Source of the DNA: Psychrobacter sp. TAE2020
Lineage (GTDB): Bacteria > Pseudomonadota > Gammaproteobacteria > Pseudomonadales > Moraxellaceae
DNA: 64,000 nucleotides
Direction of reading: 5' to 3'
Assembly: GCF_018919485.1 (NCBI RefSeq)
Contig: NZ_JAHLMU010000001.1
Span: 3,097,138 to 3,161,137, forward strand
A program made the position numbers and the translations under genes. Of this stretch, positions 9,519-18,514 are shown piece after piece. Positions within the stretch are counted from its first letter, which is position 1, and each line of letters begins with the position of its first letter. The notes under the pieces are model-generated. The model saw nothing but the letters and a program-made list of their open reading frames with translations. It made no database searches and was not told the DNA's origin.

Positions 9519-10364
9519 ATGTTATCAGTTACTCATCTGGTTAGTCGTTCAACCCCGCTTTTAGTGAGTAGCATGATAGTAAAAACGGCTATGGCCACTG
9601 CTATACTGCTAGCGAGTGCCACCGCTTATGCTGACTTTAATCATAGCAGTTGGGATAGCTTGTTAAATAAAAACGTTACTATGACCAATAGTGGCAAAGC
9701 CTCAGTAGTCAATTATGCGAGTATGAAAGCCGATAAAAGCAAGCTTGACAGCTATATGGATGCCACTAGCAAAGTCAGCCAGTCAGAATTTAATGCTTGG
9801 AGCAAAGATGAGCAGTTGGCATTTTTGATTAACGTCTATAATGCGGGCACCGTAGAGCTAGTGTTAACTAAATATCCCAATATTAAGTCTATCAAAGACA
9901 TCGGTGGGGTGTTTGGCTCCCCATGGAAGCAGAACTTTATCTCCCTATTAGGGAAAACGCGTTCACTTGATGATATCGAGCACAACCTCATTCGCGGCTC
10001 TAAACGCTATAACGAACCACGTATTCACTTTGCAGTAAACTGCGCTAGTATTGGCTGTCCGGCGCTATTAAACGATGCTTTTACCGCCAGCAAACTGGAC
10101 AAGCAGCTAGAGCAAGTGACTAGTAGTTTCTTAGCAGATACTAGCCGTAACCGTCTCAAAGGTAATACTTTAGAGGTGTCGCCAATTTTTAAATGGTATA
10201 AAGAAGATTTTGCTACTAGCTGGCGTGGCACCTATGATCTAGCAGGGTTTTTGGCTCGTTATAGCACTTCTTTAGGGCTTAATAACGGCCAAGCAGCGCA
10301 GCTAAGAAACGGCAAAATAAAAATTGGCTATAGTAGTTATAACTGGAACTTAAATAAAAAATAA
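9519..10364 (+). CDS. Exported DUF547 protein
   Basis: A DUF547-family protein of 281 residues with an N-terminal signal peptide (hydrophobic stretch about 20-38 ending in TAYA). Conserved blocks of the family are visible: FLINVYNAGTVELV, the SIKDIGG..FGSPW block, and HFAVNCASIGCPAL with its paired cysteines. The biochemical function of DUF547 is not established; the Cys and His content would suit a thiol or papain-like fold, which is inference. GGAG 8 nt before the ATG supports the start. It is almost contiguous with the flavoprotein fusion upstream and the HAD gene downstream, so it belongs to the arsenosugar run and acts outside the cytoplasm. Confidence 0.8.
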   Translation: MLSVTHLVSRSTPLLVSSMIVKTAMATAILLASATAYADFNHSSWDSLLNKNVTMTNSGKASVVNYASMKADKSKLDSYMDATSKVSQSEFNAWSKDEQLAFLINVYNAGTVELVLTKYPNIKSIKDIGGVFGSPWKQNFISLLGKTRSLDDIEHNLIRGSKRYNEPRIHFAVNCASIGCPALLNDAFTASKLDKQLEQVTSSFLADTSRNRLKGNTLEVSPIFKWYKEDFATSWRGTYDLAGFLARYSTSLGLNNGQAAQLRNGKIKIGYSSYNWNLNKK

Positions 10365-10384
10365 TTTATAAAAGTAAAATTACT

Positions 10385-10969
10385 ATGGATTTAGCGTTAT
10401 TTGACTTTGATGGCACTATTACTGATAGCGATGCTTTCACAAAATTTGTATTTTTTGCTGCTGGTAAACAGCGCATAGCTACCGGTAAGCTGTTGCTATT
10501 ACCAGAAATCATTGCTTATAAAGCTCGGCTGACGACTGGTAAACGTATTCGGCACAAGATATTTAGCCATGGCTTTAAAGATATCTTTGCAGTGAATATA
10601 GCGGCGCAAGCTGAGTATTTTGCCGCAGAAATCTTGCCAGATTTAGTACGCCCAGAAGCATTAGATAGAATCCATTGGCATAAAGATAGAGGAGATGAGG
10701 TCAGAGTAGTCTCCGCCTCGCTAGAGTTGTACCTGGCGCCTTGGTGTGCGCAACATAATATCGCCTTATCCTGCAATCAAGTTGAAGTAATCAACGGCAA
10801 ACTAACCGGTAATTTTATCGGTAATGATTGCAGTGCTGAGGAAAAAAGACGCCGAGTTGAAAGCGCTTATGAGCTAGACGCTTACGCGAAGATTTATGCT
10901 TATGGCGATACTTCTGAGGATAGAGCGTTGCTAGAACTAGCGGATTATGCTTTCTATCGTTATTTTTAG
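10385..10969 (+). CDS. HAD-superfamily IB phosphatase
   Basis: A SerB-like HAD phosphatase of 194 residues. Motif I DFDGTITDSD starts at residue 7 and supplies the nucleophilic Asp, motif II is VVSASLELYL, and motif III/IV is YGDTSEDRALLELAD. The helical cap lies between motifs I and II. The substrate is unknown; in this context a sugar phosphate produced from an arseno-ribosyl nucleoside would be a natural candidate, but that is inference. It sits 20 nt after the DUF547 gene and 63 nt before the first glycosyltransferase gene. Confidence 0.8.
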   Translation: MDLALFDFDGTITDSDAFTKFVFFAAGKQRIATGKLLLLPEIIAYKARLTTGKRIRHKIFSHGFKDIFAVNIAAQAEYFAAEILPDLVRPEALDRIHWHKDRGDEVRVVSASLELYLAPWCAQHNIALSCNQVEVINGKLTGNFIGNDCSAEEKRRRVESAYELDAYAKIYAYGDTSEDRALLELADYAFYRYF

Positions 10970-11032
10970 AGCATTACTTTTAGAGCACTACTTTTACCGA
11001 GGATTGCAGGCTATGCTGTTGTTAAATATAGA

Positions 11033-11908
11033 ATGGGCATTATGCTGATAAAAAAAAGCTGGCGCTGTTTTGCAGTATTACCGCCCTCAGTGGCTAAAGG
11101 GATAGCGAGGGTTAATAAAAATTCGGTAACTGCACAAGGTAGCAGTAGTCAAATTAACAGCAGCGCAGTAGAAGCAAGCTGGGTATCAATCATTATCCCC
11201 ATACTTAATGAAGCAGATAATTTGCCTCGATTGTTTAATAATATAACTAGCCTCAAGCCATTAGCGCAGCAAGTGCTACTAGTCGATGGCGGTTCTACAG
11301 ACCAATCGCTTAGCGTTGCTGAGCGCTTCATTAAGCAGCACAACCAGCAACTAGCTAATAAAGACTCTACTACTGAGTGGCAAATTATCGATTCTGCTGC
11401 TGGTCGTGCTATGCAAATGAATACTGGGGCTGAACAAGCTACAGGCAATATATTATTGTTCCTGCATGCTGATACGCAGCTGCCAGAAGACGCTATTAGT
11501 CATATCAAGCAAGTACTGGATCAAGCTAATAGTAATTATAAGTGGGGGCGTTTTGATGTGCGTCTAAACAGTGACCAGCCGGTGCTGTGGCTAGTCAGTG
11601 CTATGATGAATGCTCGTTCACGGTTGACTGGAATTGCTACAGGCGATCAGGCTATTTTTATAACAAAATCGCTATTTGGGCAAATCGGTGGCTATCCTCA
11701 GCAGCCTTTAATGGAAGACATACAGCTATGCAAAAATTTAAAAGGCATAGCTAAGCCTGCTTGCCTAACCAGTAGAGTGACTACCTCAGCTAGGCGTTGG
11801 CAGCAACACGGTACTTGGCGAACGATACTGCTCATGTGGCACCTGCGCTTTGACTACTGGCGTGGCGTGTCAGCCGAAGAGATAAAACAGCGCTACTATA
11901 AAAACTAA
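11033..11908 (+). CDS. Arsenosugar-type GT2 glycosyltransferase (TIGR04283-like)
   Basis: A family 2 glycosyltransferase, 291 residues. The GT-A core starts at about residue 52 with VSIIIPILNEADNLPRL, followed by LLVDGGSTD, AAGRAMQMNTGA, the metal-binding region FLHADTQLP, and TGDQAIFI...MEDIQLC. This run of motifs is that of the family that neighbours ArsS in arsenosugar loci. The first 45 or so residues are not part of the core and have no recognisable motif; the start is uncertain, since neither ATG 11033 nor ATG 11042 has a clear ribosome binding site. It probably adds the aglycone or a sugar in the late steps; exact reaction unknown. Confidence 0.82.
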   Translation: MGIMLIKKSWRCFAVLPPSVAKGIARVNKNSVTAQGSSSQINSSAVEASWVSIIIPILNEADNLPRLFNNITSLKPLAQQVLLVDGGSTDQSLSVAERFIKQHNQQLANKDSTTEWQIIDSAAGRAMQMNTGAEQATGNILLFLHADTQLPEDAISHIKQVLDQANSNYKWGRFDVRLNSDQPVLWLVSAMMNARSRLTGIATGDQAIFITKSLFGQIGGYPQQPLMEDIQLCKNLKGIAKPACLTSRVTTSARRWQQHGTWRTILLMWHLRFDYWRGVSAEEIKQRYYKN

Positions 11909-12005
11909 TAATTAGAAATTTTAATGCTCAGCCTATAAACAGCATAGTGCTTATATCGAGGTCAATAGTAGTAGCGAGCAGAGAAAAACAGGCAACAGGA
12001 TAGCT

Positions 12006-12713
12006 ATGGTAAAACCAGCCGCAACAGCAATAACGCAAACTAAGGCGCAGCAAATAAATAACCGAACTTGCATCATTATCTTCGCTAAATATCCAGCTAA
12101 AGATAAGGCTAAGACCCGTCTACAACCAGCGTTAGGTATCGACGGTGCAGCAAAGATGGCACGGCAGTTATTATTACATAGTATCGAGCAAGCAGTAGCT
12201 AGCGGATTTAGCGTAGAGTTATGTGTCAGTCCAGCGCCAACAGATCGCTGCTGGCAAGACCTTGATTTGCCGACAAGCTTACGCTGGTCAGCACAAGCAT
12301 CAGGTGACTTAGGATTACGTATGCTAACTGCTAGTGAGAATGTCTTAAAGAGCTTTGATAAAGTCTTGCTAATAGGTAGCGATTGTCCTGATTTGACAGC
12401 CGAACGATTGCAAAAATCAGTGCAACAACTACAGCAGCATGATACGGTAATGATTCCAGCGTTCGATGGAGGTTATGTGTTACTTGGCTTTAAGCAAGTC
12501 GCTGCTAGCTTATTCTCGGATATCATTTGGAGTACCAGTAGCGTCGCTAAGATAACTCAGCAGCGTATTGCGGCGCTGCATTTGACATTAGCGCTATTAG
12601 AGCCTTTGGCTGATATCGATGAGCCTACCGATCTAAAATATTTACCACTAGGCTGGCTCGATAGCGAGATCAAGGTTAATAACCATAGTGAAGTTAGTGC
12701 CCCTGTTCATTGA
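12006..12713 (+). CDS. DUF2064 glycosyltransferase-like protein (TIGR04282-like)
   Basis: A 235-residue protein of the DUF2064 / arsenosugar glycosyltransferase family, with a nucleotide-diphosphosugar transferase fold. Recognisable blocks are IIFAKYPAKDKAKTRL near the N terminus (nucleotide-binding K-x-x-x-x-KTRL), LLIGSDCPDL, FDGGYVLLGF, and DIDEPTDL near the end. It follows the GT2 gene and precedes arsM on the same strand. Pairing of the two families is characteristic of arsenosugar clusters. Whether it activates the sugar or transfers it is not known from sequence. Confidence 0.82.
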   Translation: MVKPAATAITQTKAQQINNRTCIIIFAKYPAKDKAKTRLQPALGIDGAAKMARQLLLHSIEQAVASGFSVELCVSPAPTDRCWQDLDLPTSLRWSAQASGDLGLRMLTASENVLKSFDKVLLIGSDCPDLTAERLQKSVQQLQQHDTVMIPAFDGGYVLLGFKQVAASLFSDIIWSTSSVAKITQQRIAALHLTLALLEPLADIDEPTDLKYLPLGWLDSEIKVNNHSEVSAPVH

Positions 12714-12800
12714 TAATGAAGGAAGTAATTTGACCTTATCGTCTGGATGAATAAAGTATTTCACTAACTGAAATCAATACCCCTTAAAAGGCAATGCAAT

Positions 12801-13886
12801 ATGTATGATGTTGTGCAAGATTATTATGGCAAACAGCTACAGAGCACTGATGATTTAAAAACCTCGGCTTGCTGTGATGTCAGCAATATGCCCAGTTGGC
12901 TCAAGCCGCTATTAGCTAATATTCACCCCGAAGTACTAAGTCGCTATTATGGCTGTGGTTTAGTATGCCCAGCGCTGCTACAAGGATGTCGAATCTTAGA
13001 TTTAGGCTGTGGCTCAGGACGTGACGTTTATGCCCTAGCCCAATTAGTGGGTGCGACTGGGCAAGTAGTGGGTGTCGATATGACCGCTGAGCAGTTAGCG
13101 ATCGCTAAGCAGTATCAGCACTATCACAGTGACAAATTTGGCTATGATAATGTGACCTTCTTAGAAGGTTATATTGAAAAGTTAGATGAGCTAGGCTTAG
13201 AAGCTAATAGCTTCGATATTATCGTTTCTAACTGTGTGATTAACCTATCGCCTAATAAAGCAGCGGTGATGGCTAGTGTCCAGCGTTTACTTAAGCCTGG
13301 CGGCGAGTTCTATTTCTCTGATGTCTATGCCGATCGACGCATTCCGCAGCAACTAATAGACGACCCTGTGCTTTATGGCGAATGTCTCAGTGGTGCATTA
13401 TACTGGAAGGACTTCGAACGTTTAGCTGCTAATGCGCAATTCTTAGACCCTAGGCTGGTTGAAGATCGCCCCTTAGAAATTACTGATCCCGCACTAGCGG
13501 CTAAAATAGGCAATATTCAGTTCTTTTCAGCGACTTATCGTCTATTTAAGAGCCTTGCGATAGAGAATGCTTGTGAGGATTACGGACAAGCGGTCATCTA
13601 TAAAGGTAGTATCGATCAGCTAGCTCAGCGCTTTGATCTCGACAAGCATCATCGTATTGAAACTGGTCGGGTGTTTCCTGTTTGTGCCAATACTTATAAT
13701 ATGCTCAAAGAATCACGTTTTGCGCCACATTTTGAGTTTATTGGTGATACTAGCCATCATTATGGAATTTTTGCCGGTTGCGGTGAGGAATTACCTTTTG
13801 TTCAGCAAGCAGCCATTGAGCAATCAAACATAGCACCAGCACTTAGCATCTCTAGTAAGTCGAATACGTCAAGCAGCTGTTGTTAA
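12801..13886 (+). CDS. arsM: Arsenite S-adenosylmethionine methyltransferase
   Basis: ArsM methylates As(III) stepwise with SAM. The 361-residue protein has the SAM motif LDLGCGSGRD at about 67-75. It has the conserved ArsM cysteines: the vicinal pair C24-C25, C145 in SNCVINLSPNK and C195 in GECLSGALYW, which match the arsenic-binding cysteine pattern of the family. The C terminus ends in a Cys pair after a Ser-rich tail, common in ArsM. It is the last gene of the run, followed by a strong terminator. It would supply the dimethylated arsenic that ArsS uses. Confidence 0.93.
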   Translation: MYDVVQDYYGKQLQSTDDLKTSACCDVSNMPSWLKPLLANIHPEVLSRYYGCGLVCPALLQGCRILDLGCGSGRDVYALAQLVGATGQVVGVDMTAEQLAIAKQYQHYHSDKFGYDNVTFLEGYIEKLDELGLEANSFDIIVSNCVINLSPNKAAVMASVQRLLKPGGEFYFSDVYADRRIPQQLIDDPVLYGECLSGALYWKDFERLAANAQFLDPRLVEDRPLEITDPALAAKIGNIQFFSATYRLFKSLAIENACEDYGQAVIYKGSIDQLAQRFDLDKHHRIETGRVFPVCANTYNMLKESRFAPHFEFIGDTSHHYGIFAGCGEELPFVQQAAIEQSNIAPALSISSKSNTSSSCC

Positions 13887-13978
13887 TTGTTTATGGTTAA
13901 CTGTCTATTTTAAAAAGCTTATTACTTATGCTGTTTTTGTGCATTGATGGTTAGCTAAAAATTGGATAGTGCACAATG

Positions 13979-14012
13979 AAAAAGGCCATCGATTAATTTG
14001 ATGGCCTTTTTT
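13979..14012. terminator. Bidirectional terminator between arsM and mtnP
   Basis: A 9-bp GC-rich stem AAGGCCATC / GATGGCCTT with a 9-nt loop, flanked by A run and T run, so it can act for both convergent genes. Confidence 0.88.
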
Positions 14013-14032
14013 ACTACATAGTAGAAGTTAGA

Positions 14033-14929
14033 TTACTCAGGTAATAGGGCAATGAGCTTAGCTTTAATGGCTTCATCCATATCCTGAACAGGAGTGACTA
14101 AAGCTTGTGCTAGAGCATTATGAGCAATGGATTCAGGCTGTTCAGCGGCTAGTAATGCTACTGCTTGTTTGATCACATGCTGAGCATTGTCAGCATTTTT
14201 CACAAGATTTTGAATAGCGTAATCAGCACTGACTGCTTGCTCAGTAGGATGCCAACAGTCGAAGTCGGTGACTAAAGCCAAGGTAGCATAAGCGATGCTA
14301 GCTTCGCGTGCTAACTTGGCCTCGGGCATATTAGTCATACCGATAATATCTGCTTGCATCTGGCGATACCAGTGCGACTCAGCACGGGTAGAAAACTGCG
14401 GGCCTTCGATACAGACATAAGTGGCTTTTGCATGGCACTGACCGTCGTTGATTTTGGCTTGCGCATAAGCCCGTTGCAAAATATCGGCTACCGCAGGGCA
14501 TAGTGGATCTGCCATCGACACATGAGCTACTGCACCAGTACCAAAAAACGTACTAGCACGGTGCTTAGTCAGATCGATCATTTGATCAGGTACTACCATA
14601 TCTAGAGGCTTTAGCGGTTCTCTCAATGAGCCAACCGCTGACACTGAGATAATATAGCGCACCCCTAAGGTTTTAAGGGCGTAGATGTTGGCACGATAAG
14701 GAACCTTAGAAGGAGTGAATCTATGCCCTTGACCGTGGCGAGTCAAAAAAGCGACGGTAACCCCATTTAGTTCGCCAAGGACGATATCGTCTGATGGCTT
14801 ACCATAAGGCGTCGCTATACTAACGCTACGTTTATTGGTTAGATCCTTCATTTGATACAAGCCGCTACCACCAATGATGGCTATCGTAGCAGTATGTGGT
14901 GCTGGGTCGTCGATTAATGGAATGGTCAT
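14033..14929 (-). CDS. mtnP: 5'-methylthioadenosine/methylthioinosine phosphorylase family protein
   Basis: A purine-nucleoside phosphorylase of the MTA phosphorylase subfamily, 298 residues from the chosen ATG. Motifs: IIGGSGLYQM at the N terminus (phosphate loop), TRHGQGH, PYRANIYALK, SAVGSL, EGPQFSTRAES, and IGMTNMPEAKLAREA with TDFDCWH near the end. These enzymes cleave MTA, or its deaminated form in some gammaproteobacteria, into base and 5-methylthioribose-1-phosphate. The ATG at 14929 is used because AGGA precedes it and the upstream ATG adds a non-homologous extension. It faces the arsenosugar run across a shared terminator. MTA resembles 5'-deoxy-5'-dimethylarsinoyl-adenosine, so a role there is possible (inference). 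Confidence 0.85.
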   Translation of the reverse strand: MTIPLIDDPAPHTATIAIIGGSGLYQMKDLTNKRSVSIATPYGKPSDDIVLGELNGVTVAFLTRHGQGHRFTPSKVPYRANIYALKTLGVRYIISVSAVGSLREPLKPLDMVVPDQMIDLTKHRASTFFGTGAVAHVSMADPLCPAVADILQRAYAQAKINDGQCHAKATYVCIEGPQFSTRAESHWYRQMQADIIGMTNMPEAKLAREASIAYATLALVTDFDCWHPTEQAVSADYAIQNLVKNADNAQHVIKQAVALLAAEQPESIAHNALAQALVTPVQDMDEAIKAKLIALLPE

Positions 14930-14998
14930 GAAGGTTTTCCTAAGGATGAATAAATTACCGCTCATTCTCGCACAGAACAGACAAAAAAAAGATGTTAT

Positions 14999-15268
14999 TT
15001 AACATAGAGCCTTTAATTCCACTTTCAGCTTTTTAGCGCATTCAATTATCTTTTTTCTATCGGCAGCAAAGGCACCGTTTTCGATGGCGGTTAGTCGCAT
15101 CTGCAGGGTGATATCATAATGAGGATAACTAGCGTTACCATGGAACAAGCGCTTATCTACTTCAATAAGCTCAGCAAAATCATGCAATTCTTGCAGACTG
15201 TCCGCTAGCATATGACACCACTTATAACCCTTGAATTCTATACTGACAAAATCTACATAGATGGCCAT
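14999..15268 (-). CDS. DUF4031 family small protein
   Basis: An 89-residue cytoplasmic protein. It begins MAIYVDF and carries KWCHMLADSLQELHDFAELI and YPHYDIT, matching the layout of the short DUF4031 family, which starts with a similar MAVYVD strand and a W-x-H-M-x-x-D block. No function is established. It lies 69 nt upstream of mtnP on the same strand and could share its transcript. Confidence 0.7.
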   Translation of the reverse strand: MAIYVDFVSIEFKGYKWCHMLADSLQELHDFAELIEVDKRLFHGNASYPHYDITLQMRLTAIENGAFAADRKKIIECAKKLKVELKALC

Positions 15269-15478
15269 TTGCTTATTTCCTATATGATTACCAGCTTATT
15301 CATGATCAAAGTGATCAAAGTGTAAGCCTATTTAACTAAGGTCTAACTCTTAAGAAATATTAAGTAAAATAATTCAATCAAAGTGCCGACCTGTTGTCAT
15401 AGCAAAGCGGTAATTTAGTGGCGAAAACGATCAGTCTGAGCGGATTTTTTATTAGATCCTATCTAACTTACTACAAAA

Positions 15479-15919
15479 CTAACTCAATCCTGTACGAAAT
15501 AAGCTACCGACAATCAGCAAGCTCACTGATAGAAGAGTAATCAAAATAATATTAACAGAAAAAGCCCTTAGCGTATTAGTAGATAGGGTTGGAATCACCC
15601 AAAAGCGGGCATGTAGCGCTACTAGAATAGTTGCTAATAACAACGATAATTTAAGACTAATTAGAATGCTCAAGTCATTATCTAAAGTGAACCAAGCGCT
15701 AAAAGTAGGCATTATCTGATGTGCCATCCACAGACCAGTAACTATTTGTACTACTAAAGCTGGCAGACCTACTTTTTCGAACTGCTGCTCGAATTGTAGC
15801 AACATTGCCAGATCACGGTTAGCTAGGACTTTAGGTAAAATGGCTAGTGATAAAATCAGATGACCACCAGTCCAAATGGTAGCCCCTAATAAATGCGCAA
15901 TTAATATATAGTTGAGCAT
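15479..15919 (-). CDS. CopD-family integral membrane protein
   Basis: A 146-residue membrane protein with four predicted helices (about 5-27, 50-70, 85-107 and 120-142). Conserved His residues in the first helix region (H9 and H20, in the IAHLLGATIWTGGH segment) match small CopD-family proteins linked to copper uptake or handling. No cop operon is adjacent, so copper is a family-based guess. It stands alone on the minus strand. Confidence 0.7.
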   Translation of the reverse strand: MLNYILIAHLLGATIWTGGHLILSLAILPKVLANRDLAMLLQFEQQFEKVGLPALVVQIVTGLWMAHQIMPTFSAWFTLDNDLSILISLKLSLLLATILVALHARFWVIPTLSTNTLRAFSVNIILITLLSVSLLIVGSLFRTGLS

Positions 15920-16159
15920 AGCTACAAATTCCTAAAATTGGAGGTTATCAATAAAAAAGCGAGTTATAAAACCTACTAAGCAATTACAGCCTTTATCCTA
16001 CCTGCACTATCTTGGCTGATAAGATGTATTCATTGCAGTGCTAAGCCAACCTGATAAATAGATAGACTAAATAGCAACTTTGTAGGACACTATTAAGAAT
16101 ACCGATCTAGTGTATTTATAAATAACAGTGCAAACATAATATTAACAAGGATGACTATT

Positions 16160-16942
16160 ATGACTAACTATAGCTCGGCTAACCATACTAATAATGGCAA
16201 AAATATCAAATCTAGCCAACAACGACCTGCTTTTTCTACTATCAAGCTAATGGTAGGTGGCGCAGCTCTTACCGCGCTACTAGCGAGTTCAGGCTGTGCT
16301 ACTAACGAATTATTAGAAAGTGGTACTAGAGTCAGTAGCAAAACCGTTAACAACATCATATCTCAAGATCAGATTATCGCTTTTGGCCGCCCAGCAACGG
16401 CCTTACCTAATATGCCCATGGCAAGTATGGTGATCGTCGGTGCCAAGAACAGTTATGTGTTGACCCAAGGTGGTACAGAAATGATCAATCTGTTAACCAA
16501 TTTGTCAGCGAAAAACATTCAAGTCGAAAATGATATGACTTTTAACGTGCCAAAGAATGATGGTTATTTTCAAGGGCAAATGAAAATGTCCTATGCTAAG
16601 CTCAAGGATGAGTTTGCACGCTCCGATTATCAGTTCTTCTTACAGAATGGAGGCCAAGATTGTACTTCAGCTAGTGACTTGCGTATCAATGCCCAACGCT
16701 TTTGCTTCATGGTTCCGGTGCAAGGCGCTATCTATCCACAAGTTAGTAACTTGAGTATGATTCAGTCAAAGTATCAGCCATTAAGTAAACCTTATACGGT
16801 GACTTTTTATGGTCAAACTCAGCAGACTCAAGCTACTAGTAGCGGGGCTAACACGGGGCAAAAACTAGTACTACTACCGTTTGCATTGGCCTTTGACGTC
16901 ATAACTCTACCGTTCCAGATTTTAGGTGCTGTTGCCAATTAA
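16160..16942 (+). CDS. Putative lipoprotein of unknown function
   Basis: A 260-residue predicted lipoprotein: a polar N-terminal stretch, a hydrophobic segment and the lipobox LASSGC with Cys at 46. ATG 16160 is preferred over 16151 because AAGG lies immediately before the latter and at good distance from the former. The mature part has three cysteines. It ends with LLPFALAFDVITLPFQ, reminiscent of the tail of YceK/YidQ-type lipoproteins; this is a weak likeness. The unusually long n-region (about 30 residues) is odd for a signal peptide. It is monocistronic with its own terminator. Confidence 0.75.
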   Translation: MTNYSSANHTNNGKNIKSSQQRPAFSTIKLMVGGAALTALLASSGCATNELLESGTRVSSKTVNNIISQDQIIAFGRPATALPNMPMASMVIVGAKNSYVLTQGGTEMINLLTNLSAKNIQVENDMTFNVPKNDGYFQGQMKMSYAKLKDEFARSDYQFFLQNGGQDCTSASDLRINAQRFCFMVPVQGAIYPQVSNLSMIQSKYQPLSKPYTVTFYGQTQQTQATSSGANTGQKLVLLPFALAFDVITLPFQILGAVAN

Positions 16943-16966
16943 GTCTATCTTCGGCGCAGTTAGCAT

Positions 16967-16997
16967 AAAAAAAGCACTCAATATTGAGTGCTTTTTT
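16967..16997 (+). terminator. Terminator after lipoprotein gene
   Basis: A perfect 14-bp palindromic stem (AAAAAGCACTCAAT with its complement) ending in TTTTTT, 24 nt after the stop codon. Almost loopless as written. Could also serve the minus strand. Confidence 0.85.
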
Positions 16998-17206
16998 AGG
17001 GGCAGTTTTCACAATATTGCTTAACGCTAAGTAGTTAAGTTTTAGTAATGAGCGCTAAGTAATGAAATTTTATTATTTAGCGCTCATTACTTAGCGTTAA
17101 TCAGTTAGCTTTTACTACCTCAGGTCTATTATTTTGAGGGGAAGTTAAATCTTAAAGCTAAATTCTGCCAATAATCATTTTTAAACAACCATACTAACCA
17201 CTGGCT

Positions 17207-18514
17207 TCACCATGAAGTTAAAGATGAGGCGCTGTTTTGAGTAATAAAGCCATCTGGCGTTTGCCCATTAACGGCTTGCCAACTTTGAAAAGCTTTGCGG
17301 GTGTTAGTACCGATAACCCCATCTGCACCTTTAGTATCGAAACCTGAGCTAGTCAAACGTTGCTGCAAGCGCATAACTTGTGAGGTAGATAGTGGACGCT
17401 CATAGCGTGGCCATGATTTACGCAGACCGCTTTGACCAGCAATAGCTTTGCCCAGTAAGCTTACGCCGAGCGCATAATTTGAAGAGTTATTATAGACTTT
17501 TATTACGTCGAAGTTAGGGCTTAGTAGTAGCACAGGGCCATCTTTACCAGCGGGTAGCCATAGCTCCATCTGAGTATTGGCATCTAAAGATACGTTATCT
17601 ATAGTGTCGACACCGAGTGCTGCCCATCTAGCGGCAGTTTGTTTACTACCAACAGTACTGTAGTCAAACGAGGCGGGCAAAGATGCCTCATAAAACGGAG
17701 CAAGGCCACGTACCCAACCGGAATTGCTCAGATAGTTGGCAGTAGAGGCGAGGGCATCAGCAGTGGCCCATGGATTACGATGTCCGTCTCTATCCCCATC
17801 TACCCCGTGCTTGAGCCACGTATCCGGGATAAACTGAGTCTGTCCCATGCCACCCGCCCAAGAGCCATCGAGCTGAGACCAAGACACATCACCACGTCGT
17901 AATAGAGTCATCAATGCTAACAGTTGAGCCTCAGCAAACTCTTGACGACGACCATCATAAGCTAAGCTTGCCAGCGAACTTGGGATATGACTGTTGCCAG
18001 TTACCGCCCCAAATGAAGACTCCATACCCCAAATCGCTGCTACTATTTCGCTACTAACCCCGTATTGTGACTCTAAGCTTGAGAGGTATGAGCGCTGCTG
18101 TGAAAACTTACTTTTGCCACTGCTTACTCTGCCACTAGATACCGCAGAGTCAGCATAGTCCCAAGGCATCTTAGAAAATTCTGGCTGGCTCGAATCCAAA
18201 GAAATAACTTGTTGATTCAAATAAGTAGAAGCGAGCAAGCGTTGCACATCTGAAGGACTTTGACCAGCGGCGATAGCACGCATTGAAAAGTCTGACTTCC
18301 AATCTGCAAAGCTACGATAACTAGGCTGTGGAGCTGGTATTGGCTTTACCACTGTAGGCTTCACAATGACAGGACTAGGCTTGATGGTCTGCGTTTGAGT
18401 CACTTCAACCGTGCCCTGACGTACAGGTTTGCTTTGCTGCTGCAGTGCTTGCTGGCTAGTACAACCAGCCGCAAATAGAATAGGAAGAAGAGCGATATAA
18501 TGCTTGTTTAACAT
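17207..18514 (-). CDS. Lytic murein transglycosylase, MltB family, with PG-binding domain
   Basis: A peptidoglycan-cleaving lipoprotein of 435 residues. The lipobox LFAAGC gives Cys 18 when translation starts at 18514; an upstream ATG (18553) would push the signal inward and is less likely. A Pro-rich linker (about 47-65) leads to the SLT_2/MltB catalytic domain. AIWGMESSFG supplies the catalytic Glu at 165, followed by MGQTQFIPDTWLKHG and GDRDGHRNPW. A C-terminal peptidoglycan_binding_1 domain (about 375-435) contains QQRLTSSGF and DGVIGTNTRKAFQ. It would make 1,6-anhydromuropeptides at the outer membrane. It is monocistronic. Confidence 0.9.
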   Translation of the reverse strand: MLNKHYIALLPILFAAGCTSQQALQQQSKPVRQGTVEVTQTQTIKPSPVIVKPTVVKPIPAPQPSYRSFADWKSDFSMRAIAAGQSPSDVQRLLASTYLNQQVISLDSSQPEFSKMPWDYADSAVSSGRVSSGKSKFSQQRSYLSSLESQYGVSSEIVAAIWGMESSFGAVTGNSHIPSSLASLAYDGRRQEFAEAQLLALMTLLRRGDVSWSQLDGSWAGGMGQTQFIPDTWLKHGVDGDRDGHRNPWATADALASTANYLSNSGWVRGLAPFYEASLPASFDYSTVGSKQTAARWAALGVDTIDNVSLDANTQMELWLPAGKDGPVLLLSPNFDVIKVYNNSSNYALGVSLLGKAIAGQSGLRKSWPRYERPLSTSQVMRLQQRLTSSGFDTKGADGVIGTNTRKAFQSWQAVNGQTPDGFITQNSASSLTSW

